From Oscillospiraceae bacterium (GTDB taxonomy: Bacteria > Bacillota > Clostridia > Lachnospirales > Lachnospiraceae), in NCBI GenBank assembly GCA_021771715.1, contig JAETOO010000015.1, positions 19,370 to 83,369 of the forward strand: 64,000 bases of DNA, given 5' to 3'. Positions 9,645 through 19,261 of this stretch are shown here, one piece after another (the first letter of the stretch is position 1; the number at the start of each line of letters is the position of its first letter). Made by a program: the position numbers and the translations under genes. The notes under the pieces were generated by a model that saw only the letters and a program-made list of their open reading frames with translations, was not told where the DNA came from and ran no database searches.

Positions 9645-11264
9645 TTATTCCGCCATCGCTGTATTGAAGCGGTCATAGCCATTCTGCTGAATCTCTACAT
9701 ACTCCTCCATCCCGATCTTCTTCAGTTCTTCTATAAAGCCGTCATACTCTTCATCAATTCCGCCGTTCATCACCCAGTTTGCGACGGTACGATTTACATA
9801 GTCGTCCAGTTCCGTCTTCAGCTGGCTCACACGCAGGGACTCTTCCTCGGAGAAATATACCTCAGCCATTGGCTCCGGATCTGCATACTGAATATAAATA
9901 TCATCGCAGGCCTTTACACGGTCGTCTGTCTCAGGCAGGCGCACGATCTTCTCGTAGACATCCATCAGAGTCAGAACAGCCACGCCGTTCGGAGCATTCT
10001 GGAATTTCCACTGCAGAGAGCTCATCCCCTCCGGTGCCGGAGATACAAGATAATATCCGCCGTTCTCATAGCTGTCATCCTCCGTCCAGACGAGACGATC
10101 ATCAAATTTTCCTTCCATCAGCTGTATGGAATGCTCCGGTGTGTAGACCCAGTCGATAAAGCGCGCTGCGACTTCCGGATACTCACATGCCGACGTAATC
10201 ACCCAGCCATTGCCGGATCCAAACTGCTCGCGGATAAACACCTGCGGCTCTACATCCTCATACGCCTTGATCGGCGCAAAATACGTGTACTGCTCAATCA
10301 GCGCCGGATCAATCACTTCATCCTGAAGCGCAACGATATTTGCCATGCCGACTGCCTCTGTGCTCAGCTTCGCCGCATACTGTGTGTAATTGCAGGTCAT
10401 CGCATCCGGGTCGATCAGGCCCTCTTCCCACAGCTTGTTGATAAACTTGATGGCATCCTTATACTGATCTCCATAATACTCCGGGAGAAATACCACTTTG
10501 CCGTCTACCGCATCCAGATTAAAGGTACGCGTAGACGTCGGAATCCCGAAATAGCTCAGAATGAAATGCATACCGCGAATGTCTGTGACATTGCTGCCCT
10601 GGAAGGCCAGCGGAATCTCATTATTCGGATCCCCGTCGCCATCTGCATCCTGCTCTTTAAATGCCTTCAGGACATTGTAGAGCTCGTCCGTCGTCGTCGG
10701 CATCTCGAGCCCGAGATTGTCCAGCCATCTCTGATTGATCACCGGCTCATCCGGCATGCGCATCCACGGTCCTTCATTTCCGGTCGGTGTCGCATAGATA
10801 TGTCCATCCGGCGCCACGCACACAGCCTTTACCCATTTGCTCTGCGCAAAGCGATCCTGCAGATTCGGCATATACTGGTCGATCAGTTCATCCATCTGAA
10901 TAAAGGTACCCTCCGTGCCATATCGGATGATATTATCGATTCCTACCTGTCCTGCGATCAGGTCCGGGAGATCTCCGGTGGCCAGCATCAGATTCATCTT
11001 GTCGCTCCAGCCGTCTCCGCCAGCCATGATCCACTCAATGTTTACTCCCGTCTCCTCCATCCACTGCTGCATGATGGAGAGCTCATTCATATCAGACGGA
11101 TTCTCCACCGCATTGTTGATCAGAATCCGCAGGGTAACCGGCTCATCCGTGATCGGATACCCCTCTGCGTGGAAACCGATCTCATCGGCCGACACTGCGG
11201 CCGGAAGGAGCATCGCGCCCGCCAAAGCCATACACAGAGCTTTTTTCACCATGTTCTTTTTCAT
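9645..11264 (-). CDS. Extracellular sugar-binding protein of an arabino-oligosaccharide ABC importer
   Basis: This 539-residue protein belongs to the long family-1 solute-binding proteins (LplA/YtcQ type) that pair with LplB/LplC-like permeases. A Sec signal peptide ends at AAVSA-DE near residue 27. There is no lipobox Cys after the hydrophobic core, so lipid anchoring is not predicted, which is unusual for this role in a Gram-positive cell. ATG at 11264 follows AAGGAGG with 8-nt spacing. It is the third gene of the operon, downstream of both permeases, and the adjacent arabinanase and arabinofuranosidases suggest arabino-oligosaccharide as ligand. Confidence 0.88.
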   Translation of the reverse strand: MKKNMVKKALCMALAGAMLLPAAVSADEIGFHAEGYPITDEPVTLRILINNAVENPSDMNELSIMQQWMEETGVNIEWIMAGGDGWSDKMNLMLATGDLPDLIAGQVGIDNIIRYGTEGTFIQMDELIDQYMPNLQDRFAQSKWVKAVCVAPDGHIYATPTGNEGPWMRMPDEPVINQRWLDNLGLEMPTTTDELYNVLKAFKEQDADGDGDPNNEIPLAFQGSNVTDIRGMHFILSYFGIPTSTRTFNLDAVDGKVVFLPEYYGDQYKDAIKFINKLWEEGLIDPDAMTCNYTQYAAKLSTEAVGMANIVALQDEVIDPALIEQYTYFAPIKAYEDVEPQVFIREQFGSGNGWVITSACEYPEVAARFIDWVYTPEHSIQLMEGKFDDRLVWTEDDSYENGGYYLVSPAPEGMSSLQWKFQNAPNGVAVLTLMDVYEKIVRLPETDDRVKACDDIYIQYADPEPMAEVYFSEEESLRVSQLKTELDDYVNRTVANWVMNGGIDEEYDGFIEELKKIGMEEYVEIQQNGYDRFNTAMAE

Positions 11265-11334
11265 AAAAGTACCTCCTTAAAAAATTTATTTTTGTCGCGC
11301 GCCAAAAGCACGCGTATACTACCAGTTTCCTCTG

Positions 11335-12258
11335 TCAGCCTTTTACCGCCCCGACCATAACGCCCTTGACGAAGTGCTTCTGCACAAACGGATAGATCAC
11401 CATCATCGGCAGGGAAGCCACAACGATCAGTCCGTACTTCAGCTGCTCGATGGACTTCATGCGCTCCGTGTAGTCGCTCATCGATGCACTGATATCATTC
11501 ACATTCGCCTGCTCCACAATCAGAATCTGCCGCAATAAGAGCTGCAAATTCTGTCTGCTCTCATCCTTCAGATACAACATCGCATTGAAGTAGCTGTTCC
11601 AGTGAATCACGGCATAAAACAACACCATCACGGCAATCAGCGCTTTCGAGAGCGGCACTACAATCGAGAGAAAGAACCGAACATTCCCGCAACCGTCTAC
11701 CTCAGAGACCTCCCGCAGTTCTCCCGGAATACTCGTCTCAAAGAAAGACTTCGCCAGCATCAAATTCCACACAGACAGCGCATTCGGAATCACCATCGCC
11801 CAAAACGTATTGTACAGCCTCAAATTTCGAACAATCAGGTAATTGGGAATCATACCCCCGTCGAAAAACATCGTGACCACAAACAAAAGTGTGAGAAACC
11901 CTCTTCCCGGAAGGTCCTTCCGTGAGAGCACGTACCCTCCGGAAATCGTCAAGGCCACATTGATTCCGGTTCCGACCACCGTGTACGCAATTGTATTTGC
12001 ATACGCCCGCACAATTTTTTCATTCTCAAAAATCCGCTCATAGCCCCCAAAAGAGAGTCCCTTCGGAATCAGGATGACCTGCCCGCTGTTCACCAGCATC
12101 GGATCGCTGATCGAAGCGATCAGCACAAAATAAATCGGATAGGCAAAAATCACCAGCATGAACAGCATCACGATCGTGTTTGATACATCAAATATAGTGT
12201 CGCTCGTACACTGATGCCTGTGCCTGCTTTTCTGTCTCACTTTTTTCTTTCCCTGCAT
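11335..12258 (-). CDS. ABC sugar importer permease, LplC/YtcP type
   Basis: This 307-residue inner-membrane permease has six likely helices. It carries the EAA-type coupling loop (GELREVSEVDGCGNVRFFLSIVVPLSKA), which docks the ATPase, and the family C-terminus (YPFVQKHFVKGVMVGAVKG). It forms the translocation pore with the preceding permease. Only 9 nt separate the two genes. No ATPase gene is present in the operon; these systems generally share an MsmX-type ATPase encoded elsewhere. Confidence 0.92.
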   Translation of the reverse strand: MQGKKKVRQKSRHRHQCTSDTIFDVSNTIVMLFMLVIFAYPIYFVLIASISDPMLVNSGQVILIPKGLSFGGYERIFENEKIVRAYANTIAYTVVGTGINVALTISGGYVLSRKDLPGRGFLTLLFVVTMFFDGGMIPNYLIVRNLRLYNTFWAMVIPNALSVWNLMLAKSFFETSIPGELREVSEVDGCGNVRFFLSIVVPLSKALIAVMVLFYAVIHWNSYFNAMLYLKDESRQNLQLLLRQILIVEQANVNDISASMSDYTERMKSIEQLKYGLIVVASLPMMVIYPFVQKHFVKGVMVGAVKG

Positions 12259-12267
12259 ACACTCACC

Positions 12268-13227
12268 TCAAAACAATCCGGAATCTGTCAGCTTCTTGGA
12301 TATTTTATTTACTGTGATCAACAAGATCAGGTTGATGATCGAATTGAACAGCCCTACTGCCGTCGAGTAGCTGAACTGTCCGCTCGTCATTCCGATCTTA
12401 TACACAAAGGTCGAAATAATCTCCGACACGCCGCTGTTCAGGCTGTTCTGCATCAAATACGCCTTTTCAAAGCCAAGTGACATCACATGGCCCGTATTCA
12501 GAATCAAAAGCGTGACTATCGTGGGACGAATTGTCGGCAAATCCACGTACCGGATCCGCTGCAGTTTTGTCGCGCCATCCATAATTGCCGCCTCGTGCAG
12601 CTCCGGGCTCACGCCTGCCAGCGCCGCAATATAGATGATCGAATTCCATCCGATCTTCTGCCAGACATCCGACCACACGTACACATGCCGGAACAGATCT
12701 TCCCTGCCCATAAACCAGATCGGCTCACAGCCCAAACGCTGCAGCAGAATATTTACGATTCCCGTCGTCCGGTGCAGCACCACCTGAAGCAATGCTACCA
12801 GGACAACCGCCGATATAAAATAGGGTGCATAGGACACTGTCTGCACAACCTTTTTCAATCTCTGAGAACGCAGATGCGTCAGCAGAAGTGCGAACATAAT
12901 CGGAATCGGGAATCCCGCGATCAGCTGATACACACTCAGGATCAACGTGTTTGAAAACAGCGTCCAGAAATTATGCTGTCCCCAGAATGCTTTAAAATAT
13001 TTCAATCCAACCCACGGGCTCCCTGTGATCCCTTTTCTGAAGCTGTAATCCCGGAATGCAATCTGTACTCCATACATGGAACCATACTTGAAAACCACCA
13101 GCCAGATCAGTGCCGGCAGCAGAAGCAGATATAATCCGCGTACCCTCCACATCATTCGGAACAATCGCCGGATTCTCTCCCGAAGGGTCCGTTTTTTTCT
13201 AACGGCTGCAACTTTTCTCATAAGCAT
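12268..13227 (-). CDS. ABC sugar importer permease, LplB/YteP type
   Basis: A 319-residue permease and the first gene of the arabinan operon. It has a basic cytoplasmic N-terminus and six helices, with the EAA loop SPELHEAAIMDGATKLQRIRYVDLP. ATG at 13227 is preferred: GGAGGGCAG lies just before it. A TTG at 13248 and an ATG at 13221 are alternatives. The promoter at 13248-13276 leaves a leader of only about 14 nt, which fits this start and excludes the TTG. Confidence 0.92.
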   Translation of the reverse strand: MLMRKVAAVRKKRTLRERIRRLFRMMWRVRGLYLLLLPALIWLVVFKYGSMYGVQIAFRDYSFRKGITGSPWVGLKYFKAFWGQHNFWTLFSNTLILSVYQLIAGFPIPIMFALLLTHLRSQRLKKVVQTVSYAPYFISAVVLVALLQVVLHRTTGIVNILLQRLGCEPIWFMGREDLFRHVYVWSDVWQKIGWNSIIYIAALAGVSPELHEAAIMDGATKLQRIRYVDLPTIRPTIVTLLILNTGHVMSLGFEKAYLMQNSLNSGVSEIISTFVYKIGMTSGQFSYSTAVGLFNSIINLILLITVNKISKKLTDSGLF

Positions 13228-13247
13228 CTGCCCTCCCTTTTGTCCCA

Positions 13248-13276
13248 ACTATAGCAATCACATTTCAGGAATGCAA
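13248..13276 (-). promoter_or_regulatory. Sigma-A promoter of the arabinan operon
   Basis: On the minus strand, -35 TTGCAT (13276-13271) and -10 TATAGT (13253-13248) are separated by 17 nt. The AT-rich 250 bp between this site and the divergent regulator probably hold the operators; no clear operator repeat was recognised. Confidence 0.6.
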
Positions 13277-13449
13277 TAATCCACTTTTTAACACGTTTTT
13301 ATCTAAAACGCTTATTTTTCCCGGTTTTTCTCATGTTCCATAGTTCATTTTTAATTTTTCCGCAGAAGAATTCAATGTTTGTTTTTTCCATTTTATACAA
13401 TCAATTCCAGTTTTAAAAAAGTACTCATTGTGATAATTTACGCTTAAAA

Positions 13450-13478
13450 TTGACATCTGAAAAAAGAAATGCTACATT
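13450..13478 (+). promoter_or_regulatory. Sigma-A promoter of the membrane AraC-family regulator
   Basis: A consensus -35 TTGACA (13450-13455) is followed after 17 nt by TACATT (13473-13478). The regulator start lies about 43 nt downstream, with AAAGGAG in between. Confidence 0.65.
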
Positions 13479-13520
13479 TATAGTATTCAGATTATAAGGA
13501 TATAAAGGAGAAAATTGGTC

Positions 13521-15785
13521 ATGCTTTCGAAAAAAATACAGCAAAGATTTTCCTTAGCCCTGCACAGCAAATGGAATCGACGTTATATGTTCTCCCTGAT
13601 ACTCTGTGCCCTGATCCCAATGTGTATCATTATCGGCTTCTATCTGAACAGGACCAGCAGAGAGCTGCGTGAGAAATCACTGGCTCCCGGCGAGCATGCA
13701 ATCGCTGACCTCCACAATGTCAACAGTAGCTTATGGAAATCTATTTCTTCGATCACGGCCGCCCTCAACAACCAGCCTTCTATCCTTAGCTACATACAGT
13801 CTGATGAAAATGATCTGCTGCTCACCCAGGATGTGCAAAGAATACTCTCAAGCGCGATCGCAAGTCATGCTCTTATTGACGATATCTTTCTCTACTGTAA
13901 TGATGCCCGTACTGTCTGCTCCTCCCGAACGCTTTTTTCTCCAAAGGATACCCGGCTCTCACCAACGTTCAATGGACTATCCTTTGCAGAGTACATGGAG
14001 CAATTCACCACAAACACCGCATCCGTCTGCACCTATCAGAATGTATATTATGGACAGCAAAACAGCGCTCCTTACGATGTGTTGCTCTTTTCCTGCAAGG
14101 GCTTTTACAAATCGGTGAACCCGTACGCCTTCCGGATTCTGTTTTCCGTTCGGCTTGATTCTATAATCGATGCTGAATACCTCCAAAGTGATGCCGACGG
14201 GCTCTCCGGCGTGACTCTTTCTGACCGCAGGGGACATCTGCTGTTTCTTTCCGGCCAGGACAAGGACAAGCTTACAAAGGTTCTTGGTCAGACACTGCCA
14301 GGCAAAGAGGGCGGCCATACAGAATTTTCAACGGATTCCGGAACCTACGTCCTGTTTTATGAGGAGGACGCATACGATCTGTACCGCATCCTGCTTCTGC
14401 TCCCCTACTCCTCCATCGTCTTTCCAAACAACAGGACGCTGTTCGGTCTTGTCTGCCTGTTTTTCGGCATCGCCATTACGATGGTGGTTCTGATGCTCAT
14501 CGTCCATTTTTACAACTACAGTCCTCTGCAAAACCTGGAAGACTCCTGCCGCGGCCTGCAGTATTCCGTCCAGAACGCCATCCAGCTCCCCGGCTCAAAG
14601 AGTCCCTTTGATACCATCAGCGAGACTCTGCAGGCATTGCAGACACAAAATACACTCTTTAAGGGAATCATCGACAGCAATCAAAGCATCGTGGAGAATG
14701 AGGCCATTCTCTCCATTCTCGGCCTGGGCAACACCACTGCTGATGTGACAGACCGGATGAACCGCTGCGGAATCACCTTTCCACATGAAGCATTCGCCGT
14801 TTTCTACACAAAATCCGACCTCCCCGCCGAGGAATTTAAACGCGAATGCATGCGCCACTTTTCCGCAAAATATCACTGTTACACTGCAAATATCGGCGAC
14901 ACTTTTTTTCTCCTGATCAATTTACCCGCAAAGGAGCTGGAAAAGCTTCCCTTCTATATGAATGACTTTCAAAACAGCATCATTGAAAAGTATAACCGCG
15001 AACTGATTGTCGGCTTTTCCTGCACGATTTGCCCCTATACAGAGACCCCTTCTCTCTATCTTCAGGCCGAACTCGCTTACGAGTACCATTTTCTGCTCGG
15101 CAGCGTTTTGATCTCCTACAGTGAAATTCAGGAAAAAATCAGGCGAAGTATCCCACAGCGCCAGTATGACCAGAAATGCCAGCAACTCGCACAAGCTATC
15201 CTCACAGGCAACCTTCCTGACGTGAACACACATCTGGAACAGCTGCATCAGCTCATTCTGGACCACAGCAATGTGCTTACCTGCCGTCATCTGTGCTATG
15301 ATTTAGTCTTTTTCATCGTTCACACTCTGAACCACTCTGAGGATACCAAATGTGAGCTAAATTACGAAGAGCTGCTTCAAACCCGCACCATCGACAGTTT
15401 GTTCAGTCATCTGAACCTTCTGTGTACTTCGGCGCTCACCCAGAAGGAAATCAGCGGTCCCAGGCCGTCAATCGAAGAAATCAACCGCAACATTGCCCGC
15501 AATTACTCTGACCCGCTTTTTTCCATCGGGACACTGGCAGAGGAGTATCATATGAGCAGCTCTGCGTTCAGCCAGTATTATAAAAAGAAAGCAGGAATCA
15601 CAATCTCAAAATACCTGACCCAGTACCGCCTTGAGCAGGCCATCCATCTTCTGCTTTCTTCTGATCTTTCCGTCGATCAGATTGTAAGAAGCATCGGCTA
15701 CTTTTCGACGAGCAGCTTTATCAAAAAGTTTCGCGAACAGTACAACCAGACACCGATGGAATATCGCCTGACACACAAACCGTAA
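13521..15785 (+). CDS. Membrane-bound AraC-family transcriptional regulator, YesN type
   Basis: This 754-residue protein has a membrane helix near residues 22-42, an extracytoplasmic sensor domain of about 260 residues, a second helix near 305-328 (FGLVCLFFGIAITMVVLMLI), a cytoplasmic linker region and a C-terminal AraC DNA-binding domain of about 100 residues. The last has both helix-turn-helix motifs (FSIGTLAEEYHMSSSAFSQYY and the second around VDQIVRSIGYFSTSSFIKKF). Regulators of this kind often sit beside oligosaccharide importers, sense extracellular sugar and activate the operon. It is divergent from the arabinan operon, its likely target. ATG at 13521 lies 10 nt after AAAGGAG; a TTG at 13515 is the alternative start. 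Confidence 0.9.
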   Translation: MLSKKIQQRFSLALHSKWNRRYMFSLILCALIPMCIIIGFYLNRTSRELREKSLAPGEHAIADLHNVNSSLWKSISSITAALNNQPSILSYIQSDENDLLLTQDVQRILSSAIASHALIDDIFLYCNDARTVCSSRTLFSPKDTRLSPTFNGLSFAEYMEQFTTNTASVCTYQNVYYGQQNSAPYDVLLFSCKGFYKSVNPYAFRILFSVRLDSIIDAEYLQSDADGLSGVTLSDRRGHLLFLSGQDKDKLTKVLGQTLPGKEGGHTEFSTDSGTYVLFYEEDAYDLYRILLLLPYSSIVFPNNRTLFGLVCLFFGIAITMVVLMLIVHFYNYSPLQNLEDSCRGLQYSVQNAIQLPGSKSPFDTISETLQALQTQNTLFKGIIDSNQSIVENEAILSILGLGNTTADVTDRMNRCGITFPHEAFAVFYTKSDLPAEEFKRECMRHFSAKYHCYTANIGDTFFLLINLPAKELEKLPFYMNDFQNSIIEKYNRELIVGFSCTICPYTETPSLYLQAELAYEYHFLLGSVLISYSEIQEKIRRSIPQRQYDQKCQQLAQAILTGNLPDVNTHLEQLHQLILDHSNVLTCRHLCYDLVFFIVHTLNHSEDTKCELNYEELLQTRTIDSLFSHLNLLCTSALTQKEISGPRPSIEEINRNIARNYSDPLFSIGTLAEEYHMSSSAFSQYYKKKAGITISKYLTQYRLEQAIHLLLSSDLSVDQIVRSIGYFSTSSFIKKFREQYNQTPMEYRLTHKP

Positions 15786-15800
15786 GTCCTCAAAAAAAGA

Positions 15801-15852
15801 GACCGGAGATGGAACTGCCCAGCCTGGCAGTTCCATCTCCGGTCTTTATTTT
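15801..15852. terminator. Bidirectional rho-independent terminator
   Basis: A perfect 19-bp stem (GACCGGAGATGGAACTGCC and its complement) with a 6-nt loop is followed by TTTATTTTT on the plus strand and preceded by an A-run that gives TTTTTTT on the minus strand. It separates the convergent AraC-type and GntR-type genes. Confidence 0.95.
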
Positions 15853-15866
15853 TACGCAATCACTCG

Positions 15867-16523
15867 CTACTCTTCCGTCACCCCAACGATATCCTTCCCC
15901 AGAAGCTCCGCGGCGCCCGGCAGGTCCCGCTCCACGAGCCTGCGGTAAATCGCGTCATGCGGCTCGTTGACGACGGAGTCCGCCATGCTGCTGCCGAGAT
16001 TCCACTTCTGCTGCGCATAGACGCGCTGCTGAATCCCCATACAGTCCCGCAGCAGCTTCATCAGAATCTTGTTGTTCGAAAAGGATGCCAGCAGCAGATG
16101 GAACTCCTCATTGTCCTCCCAGACCTTCCAGACGTCCACGTTTTGCTTCGAGGTCGCCCGCTTGATCTGATCTCTGATCTCGGCGAGCTGCACATCAGAG
16201 AGCGTCGCAAAGGACTGTCTGAGCGCCTCAAGCTCCAGCAGCCGGCGCATCTGCACCACATCCTGCGCATCCTTCTCGGTCATCCGGATCACACGGTAAC
16301 CGAACCGCGGGACGTTGATCAGCACGCCCTCACTGCAAAGCTTGATCAGCGCCTCGCGCACCGGAGCCTTGCTGACGCCCAGAAGCTCCATCAGGCGTTT
16401 TTCCGTCAGCACGATTTCTTCCTCTGACGAATTTTTGATAATCAGTTCAAGAATCTGATCATGAATCTGATCTGTTAAAGATGTTTTTTTCGCTGGAGCT
16501 AATTCCGCTATCATTTTGTTCAT
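15867..16523 (-). CDS. GntR/FadR-family (FCD) transcriptional regulator
   Basis: This 218-residue protein has an N-terminal winged helix (about residues 15-85; EKRLMELLGVSKAPVREALIKL is the GntR recognition region) and an all-helical FCD ligand-binding domain (about 90-210; MRRLLELEALRQSF and the metal-binding type Asp/His pattern EFHLLLASFSNNK). FCD regulators usually repress operons for small carboxylates or sugar acids and release DNA upon ligand binding. It is the last gene of the unassigned operon 24931-15867, which it probably controls. ATG at 16523 follows AGGATGG. Confidence 0.92.
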   Translation of the reverse strand: MNKMIAELAPAKKTSLTDQIHDQILELIIKNSSEEEIVLTEKRLMELLGVSKAPVREALIKLCSEGVLINVPRFGYRVIRMTEKDAQDVVQMRRLLELEALRQSFATLSDVQLAEIRDQIKRATSKQNVDVWKVWEDNEEFHLLLASFSNNKILMKLLRDCMGIQQRVYAQQKWNLGSSMADSVVNEPHDAIYRRLVERDLPGAAELLGKDIVGVTEE

Positions 16524-16579
16524 GCTCTGCCATCCTATCTATTCTCTTCTTTTTCTATTTTTTCTTATTCTATCCTCTT

Positions 16580-17761
16580 TTATTTCATTCTGTCAAGCAA
16601 AGCAAGAATATCCTCTCTAGTCATCGCGTAAAACGCCCCGCAGGTGTGCGCGCCGCCGTCCGTCATGTTGTCCGCGATCTCCTCGAAGCGCTCCGTTCCG
16701 ATCCCCGCCTCCGAGAGTGTCAGCGGCAGCCCGGCAGCCCGGATCATCTCCTTCAGACGATTGATTCCGGCAAGCGCCGTCTCCTTCGGATTCTCAAAGT
16801 TCAGGTCGGCATGCCATACCCGCACCGCGTACTGCACGAGCTTCGGCAGGCACTCCTCCTTCTCGCAGAGGTATTCCATCCACGCCGGGAACGAGATTGC
16901 GAGCCCCGCGCCGTGCGCGATGTCATAGTACCCGCTGATCTGGTGCTCCAGCCCGTGGTTGAACCAGTCCTGCGCGCGGCCGCAGCCCGTCATATCGTTC
17001 TGCGCCCAGGTGCCGCACAACATGATCTCGGAGCGCGCTGCGTAGTCATCCGGCGTCGCCAGCGCGATCGGCAGATTGTGGAGCACCGTCTGGATGATTC
17101 CCTCCGCCACGCGGTCCGTCATCTCCACGTTCTGTGTCCGGGTAAAATACCGCTCCATCGCGTGCGCCATGATATCCATGCAGCCGCAGGCCGTCTGGTA
17201 CGGCGGAAGCGTGTACGTCAGCTCCGGATTCATGATTGAGAATACCGGGCGCATCAGCGGGGAACCGAACCCGGTCTTCATCGGGATCGTCTCGTCGGAC
17301 ACGATGCAGCTGTCGCTCTCCTCGCTGCCCGCAGCCGGGAGCGTCAGGATGTCCGCGACCGGAATTCTCTGGTCACCCGGGCGCACCTTGCCGCAGATCA
17401 GGTCCCACACATCGCCATCATAATACACGCCGAACGACATGGATTTGCACGTATCAATCACGCTGCCACCGCCCACTGCGAGCAGGAAGTCGATCTTCTG
17501 CTCCCGGCAGATCTCGATACCCTTGCGCACCAGCGACACGCGCGGATTCGGCACGACGCCCGGCAGCTCTGTGAACCACAGTCCCGCCTCCGTCAGCGCC
17601 TTGACCACCGTATCGTACAGCCCGCTCCTTTTGATCGAGGAGCCGCCGTACACAAACAGCACCCGCGTCGCCCCGTGCTTCTTCAGCTCCTCGCCGACGC
17701 GCAGCTGTGTCCCCTTTCCGAAAATCATCTTTGTCGCACACTGAAATTCAAAGTTTTCCAT
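16580..17761 (-). CDS. Iron-containing alcohol dehydrogenase, BdhA/YqhD-like
   Basis: This 393-residue group III metal-dependent dehydrogenase reduces aldehydes or ketones, or oxidises alcohols, with NAD(P)H. It shows the cofactor motif LLAVGGGSVIDTCKSM, the AAGSEESDSCIVSD block and metal-site regions around MAHAMERYF and HGLEHQISGYYDIAHGAGLA. Length is normal. It belongs to the operon with an M20 hydrolase and a sugar-type importer, so it may reduce an aldehyde released in that pathway or just re-oxidise NADH; the substrate is unknown. It is unrelated to the truncated AraM-like gene beyond the superfamily. Confidence 0.92.
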   Translation of the reverse strand: MENFEFQCATKMIFGKGTQLRVGEELKKHGATRVLFVYGGSSIKRSGLYDTVVKALTEAGLWFTELPGVVPNPRVSLVRKGIEICREQKIDFLLAVGGGSVIDTCKSMSFGVYYDGDVWDLICGKVRPGDQRIPVADILTLPAAGSEESDSCIVSDETIPMKTGFGSPLMRPVFSIMNPELTYTLPPYQTACGCMDIMAHAMERYFTRTQNVEMTDRVAEGIIQTVLHNLPIALATPDDYAARSEIMLCGTWAQNDMTGCGRAQDWFNHGLEHQISGYYDIAHGAGLAISFPAWMEYLCEKEECLPKLVQYAVRVWHADLNFENPKETALAGINRLKEMIRAAGLPLTLSEAGIGTERFEEIADNMTDGGAHTCGAFYAMTREDILALLDRMK

Positions 17762-17853
17762 TCTTTATCGCCCTTCCTCTTTGGCAGCTCTGCATTCAAC
17801 CTTTGTCGACGCTGCCATACCTATCTTCCTCAGAAGTGTTTCCCGGTTACTGC

Positions 17854-19170
17854 TTACAAGTAGTTCTTGAGCAGCGTATAGTAGCACTTCGCCGCATCCT
17901 CGACATCCGTCACATCCACAGACTCATTTTCTCCGTGCACACCCCTTCCCTGCTCCGGGAACGCATGCATCGGTGAAAAGCGCAGTATATTGTCCGTCAG
18001 CTCGAAAAAGTATCGTGAATCTGTACCGCCGCCAAGCACGAACGGAACCACAGGCAGACCGGGGTATGTTTCCGCAACGCTTGCCTTCATAGCCAGATAT
18101 CCGCTGCCGTCCATCGCGCTCTCAGGCACCGCCTCTCTTCCGCCGATCAGCTCACAGCGCACCGCATACTTTTCTGCGATCTTCTGCAGCTTCTCCGTGA
18201 TTTCCTTCTCACTCTCGATCTGCGGCACCCGGACATTCGCCGTGAGCACAGCTTTTTTCGGCATCACATTGAACGCAGTACCACCCTCAATGATCGTAAA
18301 CGCGATCGTAGCGCCCAAAAGAGTGTCTGCCTCCTGTGTCAGAGAATGAAGTACCGGATACGGCGCCTCCTCCTTAGCTGCAGCAAGCAGCTGTTCTCTT
18401 CGCTCTCCCTCCTCGTGCTCAGCGATCGCGAGCAGCATCGCCTGGTTTCCATTTCCAAGTCCCTGGCGGAAAGGCTTCGCGTGCTCAATCTCCTGTATCA
18501 ATCCGGCCAAGCGCACGATCGCGGAATTTGCCGGCGGATTCGCCGTATGGCCGCCCGAGGACTCCGAGGTAAAACGATATTCCAGAGAGCCCTTCTCTGC
18601 AATGCCAAAGAGCGCAGCTCTCCCCTTAATCAGTCCCATGAAGTCCTCACAGATCGTGCCTCCCTCATCGAACACAGTCTCAAAATGCAGCCCGCGCTCC
18701 TTCAGCCACGCCGCCGCCTTCTGCGTCGTCTCTCCTCCGATCTCCTCATCACAGGACAAGTACAGCCAGATCTCGCGGTCCGGTCTCCAGCCCTCCAAAA
18801 GCAGCGCATCTATCGCAGACAGCAGAGCACACTGCGGCCCCTTCATATCCTGTGCGCCGCGTCCCCAGACACAACCGTCTATATTGATCCCGGAGAACGG
18901 CGGCTGCTTCCACGCTGCCGCATCTGCCGGAACGACATCCATATGTCCGGTAAAAAGCACGGGAGCCTTCTGCCCCTCGCCTGTCCCGGGCAAGCGCAAA
19001 AGCCGCGCCTCCCCGATCGGATAGACCTCTGCGTTCTCAAACAGACATGCAAATTCCTTTTCCAGATAGGAGCGGTATTCGGAAATATGATATTGCTCCT
19101 CATTCCCCTCTCCGCTCACGGTCGGAATACTTACCATTTTTGCGATTCTCTCGCCAATTCTCTCAAACAT
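17854..19170 (-). CDS. M20-family metallohydrolase (ArgE/DapE/carboxypeptidase type)
   Basis: This 438-residue protein has the M20 di-zinc signature: His-Asp in FTGHMDVVPAD, the bridging Asp in GRGAQDMKGP, catalytic and zinc Glu in YLSCDEEIGG, and a late His in FSPMHAFPEQGRGVHGENE. A dimerisation (lid) domain sits near residues 195-320. Members cleave amide bonds in peptides or N-acyl amino acids. ATG at 19170 has AGGTGG 6 nt upstream; a TTG at 19188 is less likely. It follows the importer genes of the unassigned operon and may hydrolyse the imported compound. Which amide is cut cannot be told. Confidence 0.9.
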   Translation of the reverse strand: MFERIGERIAKMVSIPTVSGEGNEEQYHISEYRSYLEKEFACLFENAEVYPIGEARLLRLPGTGEGQKAPVLFTGHMDVVPADAAAWKQPPFSGINIDGCVWGRGAQDMKGPQCALLSAIDALLLEGWRPDREIWLYLSCDEEIGGETTQKAAAWLKERGLHFETVFDEGGTICEDFMGLIKGRAALFGIAEKGSLEYRFTSESSGGHTANPPANSAIVRLAGLIQEIEHAKPFRQGLGNGNQAMLLAIAEHEEGERREQLLAAAKEEAPYPVLHSLTQEADTLLGATIAFTIIEGGTAFNVMPKKAVLTANVRVPQIESEKEITEKLQKIAEKYAVRCELIGGREAVPESAMDGSGYLAMKASVAETYPGLPVVPFVLGGGTDSRYFFELTDNILRFSPMHAFPEQGRGVHGENESVDVTDVEDAAKCYYTLLKNYL

Positions 19171-19261
19171 AACAGTCCACCTCTCCAATTTTTACAGGAC
19201 AAATTTCCAGCAACGCCGGCCATCACACCCTGCACAGACGATCCGCTCTCTGCGCTGTGTA

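Noticed and set aside
13277..13449. Catabolite-response (cre) sites in the arabinan control region
   Set aside because: Only partial matches to the consensus were seen, for example around AACGTGTT; none was good enough to call.
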